Position numbers and translations under genes: made by a program. Below are positions 59,301-64,000 of a stretch of DNA of 64,000 nucleotides, one piece after another (position 1 is the first letter of the stretch; the number at the start of each line of letters is the position of its first letter). A model generated the notes under the pieces. It saw only the letters and a program-made list of their open reading frames with translations, was not told the DNA's origin and searched no databases. This DNA is from Chenopodium formosanum (lineage: Eukaryota; Streptophyta; Magnoliopsida; Caryophyllales; Amaranthaceae), in NCBI GenBank assembly GCA_024500155.1, contig CM044860.1, positions 2,526,501 through 2,590,500 of the forward strand, written 5' to 3'.

Positions 59301-61209
59301 CACAGCTTTATTAATACTATTTCTATTCTAGTACGTAGTAACTATTATCAGTAGTCTATTAACTCAATGATATGATTCTAGCTTGGGTTTATTTTCACTT
59401 AGAAATTAGGTCAAATAATCACATTTTGACTAGCCGTGTTATCTAAATTGCAATATTGGGTAGTTTGTTTCTGAATTTGGATGCAAGCTCACATTCTCAC
59501 AATTTTTTGCAGATGGTATCAGCTTATATGATCCTCCGGAAAAGGTTATACCTAAATGGAAAGGTCCACCACTGGATACAATTTCTGACTTTCTAAATAA
59601 TACCAGAAGTCAACAGCAGGTGACATCATCTCTTCAAACAGAAAATGAATCTAAACGCATTGTTGAGGCTTCCCAGAAAGCTTCTCCCTCGAAGTCATTA
59701 CCAAGAGAAAAAGGTGCTAAAGTTTCAAAGACTGTAATTGAGGCAAGTGATGGCTCAGTTAAACCTGGCAAAAAGTCTGGGAAAGAGTATTGGAAGCACA
59801 CAAAGAAATGGTCTCGTGGATTTGTGGAATCCTATAATGCAGAAACTGATCCAGAAGTAAAATCTGTCATGAAGGATTTAGGGAAGGATTTGGATAGGTG
59901 GATTACTAAGGAAGAAATTCAAGATGCAGCTGATTTGATGGATAAAATTCCTCAGAAAGGCAAGGAGATCATAGAGAAAAAATTAAGCAAACTAAGGAGA
60001 GAAATGGAAATGTTTGGACCACAAGCTGTAGTAAGCAAGTATCGTGAATATGCTGAAGAGAAGGAAGAAGATTATTTGTGGTGGTTAGATCTTCCTCATT
60101 TGCTGGTATACAGCTTTAATCCTCTTTTTTTTTCCCTGTAAAATTACTCCTGCTTTTCCTTTATCAGAAAATTGGTTTCTCAAGGAGTCGTTACACACCC
60201 TTTAATTTTGGGATCTAAACCATTCCTTGCTATTGTCTATGGTGATATTTGTGATTCTTTGTTTTATTGCATTTGTTGTTTGCTGATGTTTTAAGAAGTG
60301 CTCTGGAATCGTACAGTCTGTATGCTTACCCCCACTGAGAAATCAATTATTTTGCTGCTTGCAGTGCATTGAAATGTACACTTATGAAGGTGAAGACCAA
60401 AGGGTTGGGTTTTACTCGTTAGAAATGGGTGTGGATCTTGAGCTCGAACCAAAGCCGCGTCATGTAATTGCCTTTGAAGACCCTAGTGATTGCAAGAATT
60501 TTTGTTATATAATTCAAGCTCATTTGGAGATGCTTGGCAAGGGAAAAGCATTCATTGTCCCACAACCTCCCAAGGTAATTGTCTTGGTGTTTTTTTATCT
60601 CTTCCTCGAGTCTTCTTTACCCCTTTTGCAGGTGCTTTTATGTTTTTCAACCTCTCTTAAGGTCGTATATTTGTGTGCATTGGGGACTTAGGATTCAAGG
60701 GATAAGCATTTTGATAGTGTGTTTGACCTGTTTGTGTGTGTGTGTGTGTGTTTAGGGGGGTGGGGTATAATCACACTTGTTATATTAGCTTTATTTTAAT
60801 ACTGGTAGTCAATTTTGCTACCTTCACAGGATGTTTTTCGGCAAGCCAAAGGAAATGGCTTTGGTGTCACTGTAATTAGGAAAGGGGAAATAAAGCTCAA
60901 TGTGGATCAACATCTTGAAGAGGTCGAGGAATTGATTGTTGAGATTGGAAGCAAAATGTACCATGATAAGATCATGCGAGAACGCTCTGTTGACATAAGC
61001 TCGCTGATGAAGGGTGTCTTAGGAGTTAGTCCACCCACCAAGAGGTAACATTCACATTTCCTTTTATCAGCTCGTATGATGATCAACTATGAAAATTCCC
61101 GAAATTTCCTTTAATAGTCTAATTACATGCTGCAATTTCATTTAACTGAATGACTTGATGATCCAGAAAAAGAAAGAAGCGAGCTCGGAAGAGACCCAGC
61201 AAAAAATGA
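56362..61209 (+). CDS. EMB1703: EMBRYO DEFECTIVE 1703-like plastid protein, with one apparent frameshift
   Basis: Exons 56362-59253, 59513-60105, 60365-60574, 60830-61044 and 61167-61209 have GT-AG borders and matching phases. The first exon changes frame near the G4 run at 56769-56772. The first frame ends in SGNLGNLF. The second resumes with ESVLWNKLEGWVDQYKKD, which I remember as conserved in EMB1703. One extra G would join the two and make the total 3,954 nt, a multiple of three (1,317 residues). The N-terminus is Ser/Thr-rich without acids for about 40 residues, as in chloroplast transit peptides. A membrane segment lies at SRIGIAVVCGFVFVWMIK. The long middle is acidic and poorly structured. 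The C-terminal part is conserved, with WWLDLPHLLCIEMYTYEGED, and ends in a basic tail. Arabidopsis EMB1703 is needed for embryo development; its molecular role is unclear to me. Confidence 0.78.
60733..60751. repeat. (TG)n microsatellite in intron
   Basis: About nine TG units in an intron of the EMB1703-like gene. Confidence 0.8.
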
Positions 61210-62035
61210 ACACTAGTCTTTCAGAAGTTTGTATTAAATGACATCAGCTAATTATTTCTAAATCAGGTATCATCAGCTTGAATATTCAGTTCCTTCCAGT
61301 ACTACTACTGTCACAATTGCATTTCCTTTTCGGCTTTACTTACCTCTCTTTCCTTTTCCTTTTTCTTTTTCTTCTTTTTAAATTCTCAGGGTCAGCATTC
61401 TGAATTAAATATGGAGAATCGAAGATACATCATTATTTGTAAAGTAAAAGTCCTCCAGAATAACACCATCATCCGTTGTTCTAAAGAATCATCAGGTGCA
61501 AAAATACAAGACCAGTCTCACTACGACTACTCGGTTTGACCTGTAAACGACCAGGTGCCTATCATGAGAGCGAGAAGCATTAGATTGAAGTCTGCCAACC
61601 AGGAGACAACATAATGTCTCAAACAACAGCTTGGATGCAGATTGCCCACCAAATTAATCAGCTCAAGTATTGCCCTTGTATGATGTGAGGATATTCTTTT
61701 CTTATTTGTATAGATAAACTTGCAAATTTGCAATCATTGTCAATTATACGAGTTTGGAAATTCCGATCAAATCTTGTTGCATATTAACTACATAAACTCA
61801 TTAAAAATTTCATATTTTACATTACAACACATTCATTGCAGAACTTAGTTCCCCAACAGAGAAAAAAAAAAAAAAATTCTACAGTACATAATTTTGCTGA
61901 TCTCCTAGACAAAAACTGAATCATCATCCTACAATTACAACACACAAAATTCCTTCTTTTTTACACTTGTTACTAATCTTGAATTCGAAAAAAAGCCGAA
62001 AATAAGGAGAAAGATTGGAATGGAATTGGGATCGA
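61210..62035. other. Convergent spacer between EMB1703-like and LEA_2 genes
   Basis: It holds the 3' ends of both genes. No further feature recognised. Confidence 0.5.
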
Positions 62036-62971
62036 TCAGCAATTATAGCCAAGAACAGACCCATCTGAAACCTGAATTGAAACCCTGCACCTAGCTCCTT
62101 TTTCAACATGATGTGCAAACACCTTCAACACTTTGACACTTCCCACCAACTTCATCCTCGTCTCCAGCTCCATTATCGGCCCGGAACCAGGAACAGGCCC
62201 GGCTCCTGCGTTTCCGACATTGGCCGGGAGCTGGAAAGACTTGACATCAAATGTAGCAGACATGAACTGAGTTCTGCCAGCAGCTATACTTCCTGCAGGG
62301 ATGTACATGAATCCAAGGGGTCCTGCAGAGGAGGAGAAAAGCTGCAGAGAGCTGTCATAGTGAGAGAAGGAGTAGCGGTTCGGGTTCCGAACCGCCACGT
62401 ATTGGAAGAAGGTGAAGTTGGCAGTGCCATTGACGAGAGTAAAAGATGGGAATTTCATGGTGTGAACTGAGATTTGTGGGTTTTGTGGGCGGAAGAGAAT
62501 GAAGCAAGTTATTACAGCTGCGATTGTAAGAAGGATCAAGAAAGAAGTTGCTAAAAAGCAGGATGCTAAGGTTGAGCTCGATTTTTTGGGCCTTGGATGA
62601 TGGTGGTAGGGGTAAGGGTACGGTGGTGGTGGTTCTTGGTATGATGGTGGTTGTTGTGGTGGCGGTTGTGGGTATTGTGGTGGCTGTTGCGGCGGCGGTT
62701 GATATGGTGGTGGCTGCTGAGGTGGTGGTTGGTATTGTGGTGGTGGTGGTTGGCGTAGGTCAGCTGGGGGCTTCGGTTGCTGTTGGGGTAGTTGCCGTGG
62801 TGATTGTTGTGGCGGTTGTCGTGGCGAAGGTGATTGTTGTGGAGGTTGGCGTGGTGATGGTGGTTTTTGTGGTGGCTGGCGTGGTTGTTGTGGTGGTAGG
62901 CGTGGCAGAGGTGGTGGAGGTTGGCGTGGTTGTTGTGGAAGTTGCCGTGGGTGAGATGGTGGGGGGCACAT
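62036..62971 (-). CDS. Proline-rich NDR1/HIN1-like (LEA_2) membrane protein
   Basis: 311 residues, single exon. Residues 1-118 are almost entirely P/Q/R (repeats of PRQPPQQ, PPPQQPP, YQPPPQQPP) and end in PYPYHHHPRPKKSSS. One transmembrane helix follows (FLATSFLILLTIAAVITCFI, about 130-152). Then comes a LEA_2 domain (FPSFTLVNGTANFTFFQYVA, VRNPNRYSF, YDSSLQLF, LGFMYIPAGSIAAGRTQFMS), with the NPN(R/K) motif typical of NHL proteins. NHL proteins sit in the plasma membrane with the LEA_2 domain outside and act in defence or stress responses; the unusual proline-rich cytosolic extension is not part of most members. The ATG at 62971 lies 5 nt after a run of 23 C. The reverse strand gives a long Val/Gly frame, which is a shadow of the proline codons. 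Confidence 0.82.
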   Translation of the reverse strand: MCPPPSHPRQLPQQPRQPPPPLPRLPPQQPRQPPQKPPSPRQPPQQSPSPRQPPQQSPRQLPQQQPKPPADLRQPPPPQYQPPPQQPPPYQPPPQQPPQYPQPPPQQPPSYQEPPPPYPYPYHHHPRPKKSSSTLASCFLATSFLILLTIAAVITCFILFRPQNPQISVHTMKFPSFTLVNGTANFTFFQYVAVRNPNRYSFSHYDSSLQLFSSSAGPLGFMYIPAGSIAAGRTQFMSATFDVKSFQLPANVGNAGAGPVPGSGPIMELETRMKLVGSVKVLKVFAHHVEKGARCRVSIQVSDGSVLGYNC

Positions 62972-62976
62972 TTGGT

Positions 62977-62999
62977 GGGGGGGGGGGGGGGGGGGGGGG
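62977..62999 (+). repeat. G23 homopolymer (C23 in the mRNA leader)
   Basis: An uninterrupted run of 23 G on the plus strand. It is the C-tract immediately upstream of the LEA_2 gene start codon, and the G strand could form a quadruplex. Confidence 0.95.
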
Positions 63000-64000
63000 A
63001 GTGAGAGTAGGAGAGAAAAGTGGGGAGAAAGAGGGAGGAAATTGAAGTTGAAGTTTGTGATTTGATTTCTTTAGCTAAAACTAGTGTCTTTGTTTTTTGC
63101 TAAGTGCTAACAACAAGGTAGCTAGAGTCAGAAATGGAGCCCACATGGTGAATGATGAGGATGATGAATATGGTGTACACGTGTCATCTTGCTATTTGCT
63201 TGATGGAAATTAGAAAACATGTCCATGTTACTTTTCCCTTTACTATTTTTGTTTAGGAAAACTTTTTTTATTTTGGAATAGTAGGTTGATTTTAATTTGA
63301 ACCTCAATAGTGGCCTAGTGGGTTAGTCACTTTGATCGTTTGTGAATTGTGAGAATTGTCACTTGTTCAAATAAAGGTTGCAATAATGCCTTGTTCTAGC
63401 TTGGTTTGAGTCAAGTCCATTCATGTTCAAGTATAAGTCCAAATTTCGAGTTATTCTAAAATAAATCCAATCAATATCTAGTCCTGTCATGTTCATCGTT
63501 TTAAGTTTTCCATGATTAACCATATTGCTCCTAGTCAAAGGGGGTCTAACTGAATTCACAGGCCCGACCCCTAACCAATTACTGCCAAACTAACACAAGC
63601 TTGGAGGGGGAGGGGGGGTAAACTTTGGGAGAGACGAAGCATAGAGAAGTGATAGAGATATGTACATAACTGCCTCCCAACAAACTTATCCATCTCAGTT
63701 TGAGACTAGATCATATCAGTTGTGACAAACAGACAATACGTGATTCACAAAAACCAGCAATTACGAGCATAAATATCTTATTACATCTAAATATCTGATA
63801 CGTCCCTTGCATTGTTAGGGAGAGAGACAAGCCTTTGAGTAACCCAAAAGTATGGCACAAATCAGAGCATTTTAAGGATTTTTAAGACTAAATTCACTGT
63901 AACTCTTATTTTATATCAATAGTGATTAATACTGATTAATCCTCTTCTGAATTCATTCAGAGTATTGTACATATGACTTCAAAACCCGAACAACTATGTC
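63000..64000. other. Upstream region of LEA_2 gene; right edge of window
   Basis: It starts with the probable 5' leader (GA-rich on the plus strand), then non-coding DNA. The frame at 63359-63559 is not convincing. I see no second gene before the edge. Confidence 0.5.

Noticed and set aside
62548..63045. Plus-strand Val/Gly-rich frame of 165 codons
   Set aside because: It is the reverse complement of the proline-rich coding part of the LEA_2 gene plus the G23 run.

Overview
This is nuclear DNA from a flowering plant, most likely a eudicot. The genes have GT-AG introns, the intergenic DNA is AT-rich, there are plant-type U1 and U2 snRNA promoters, and the gene families are plant ones (JAM-type bHLH, CYP703A, CNX3, SINAT, EMB1703). 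I lean towards Caryophyllales/Amaranthaceae from the general look of the sequence, but that is not proven. The left half is repeat-dominated and the right half is gene-richer.

Layout. 1-579: 3' end of a JAM/bHLH13-type transcription factor. 0.6-11.3 kb: no protein genes, but a compact non-coding RNA group (tRNA-Ser(AGA), U1 snRNA, U2 snRNA). U1 and U2 are both on the minus strand with identically spaced USE and TATA elements. 11.3-25.8 kb: a three-gene cluster of PMEI/invertase-inhibitor genes heavily altered by transposons. A hAT-like element sits 12 bp upstream of the TATA box of the first gene. A roughly 10-kb Helitron-like element (13711-23659), carrying gene fragments, minisatellites and a solo LTR, separates the first gene from the other two. 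26.1-28.9 kb: a four-exon gene on the minus strand that joins a KELP transcription coactivator (DEK_C plus PC4) in frame to a Copia-type gag with a CCHC zinc knuckle; this is the most interesting locus here. 29.5-31.6 kb: CYP703A (pollen-wall fatty-acid hydroxylase). 33.9-35.1 kb: CNX3 (molybdenum cofactor synthesis). 40.5-42.0 kb: an intronless secreted aspartic protease. 46.1-48.2 kb: UVSSA (transcription-coupled repair). 52.5-55.4 kb: SINAT-type E3 ligase. 56.4-61.2 kb: EMB1703-like plastid protein gene with an apparent 1-nt frameshift. 62.0-63.0 kb: proline-rich LEA_2/NHL-type membrane protein.

Between genes there are many transposons whose ends and target-site duplications can be read directly: two hAT-like elements (8-bp TSD), a Mutator-like foldback (9-bp TSD), Tourist-like MITEs (TTA/TAA TSD), Stowaway MITEs (TA TSD), solo LTRs and tRNA-derived SINE-like sequences. 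The protein genes do not form a pathway. They are independent single genes, apart from the tandem PMEI family and the paired snRNA genes. All exon models were made by hand from reading frames and GT-AG signals.
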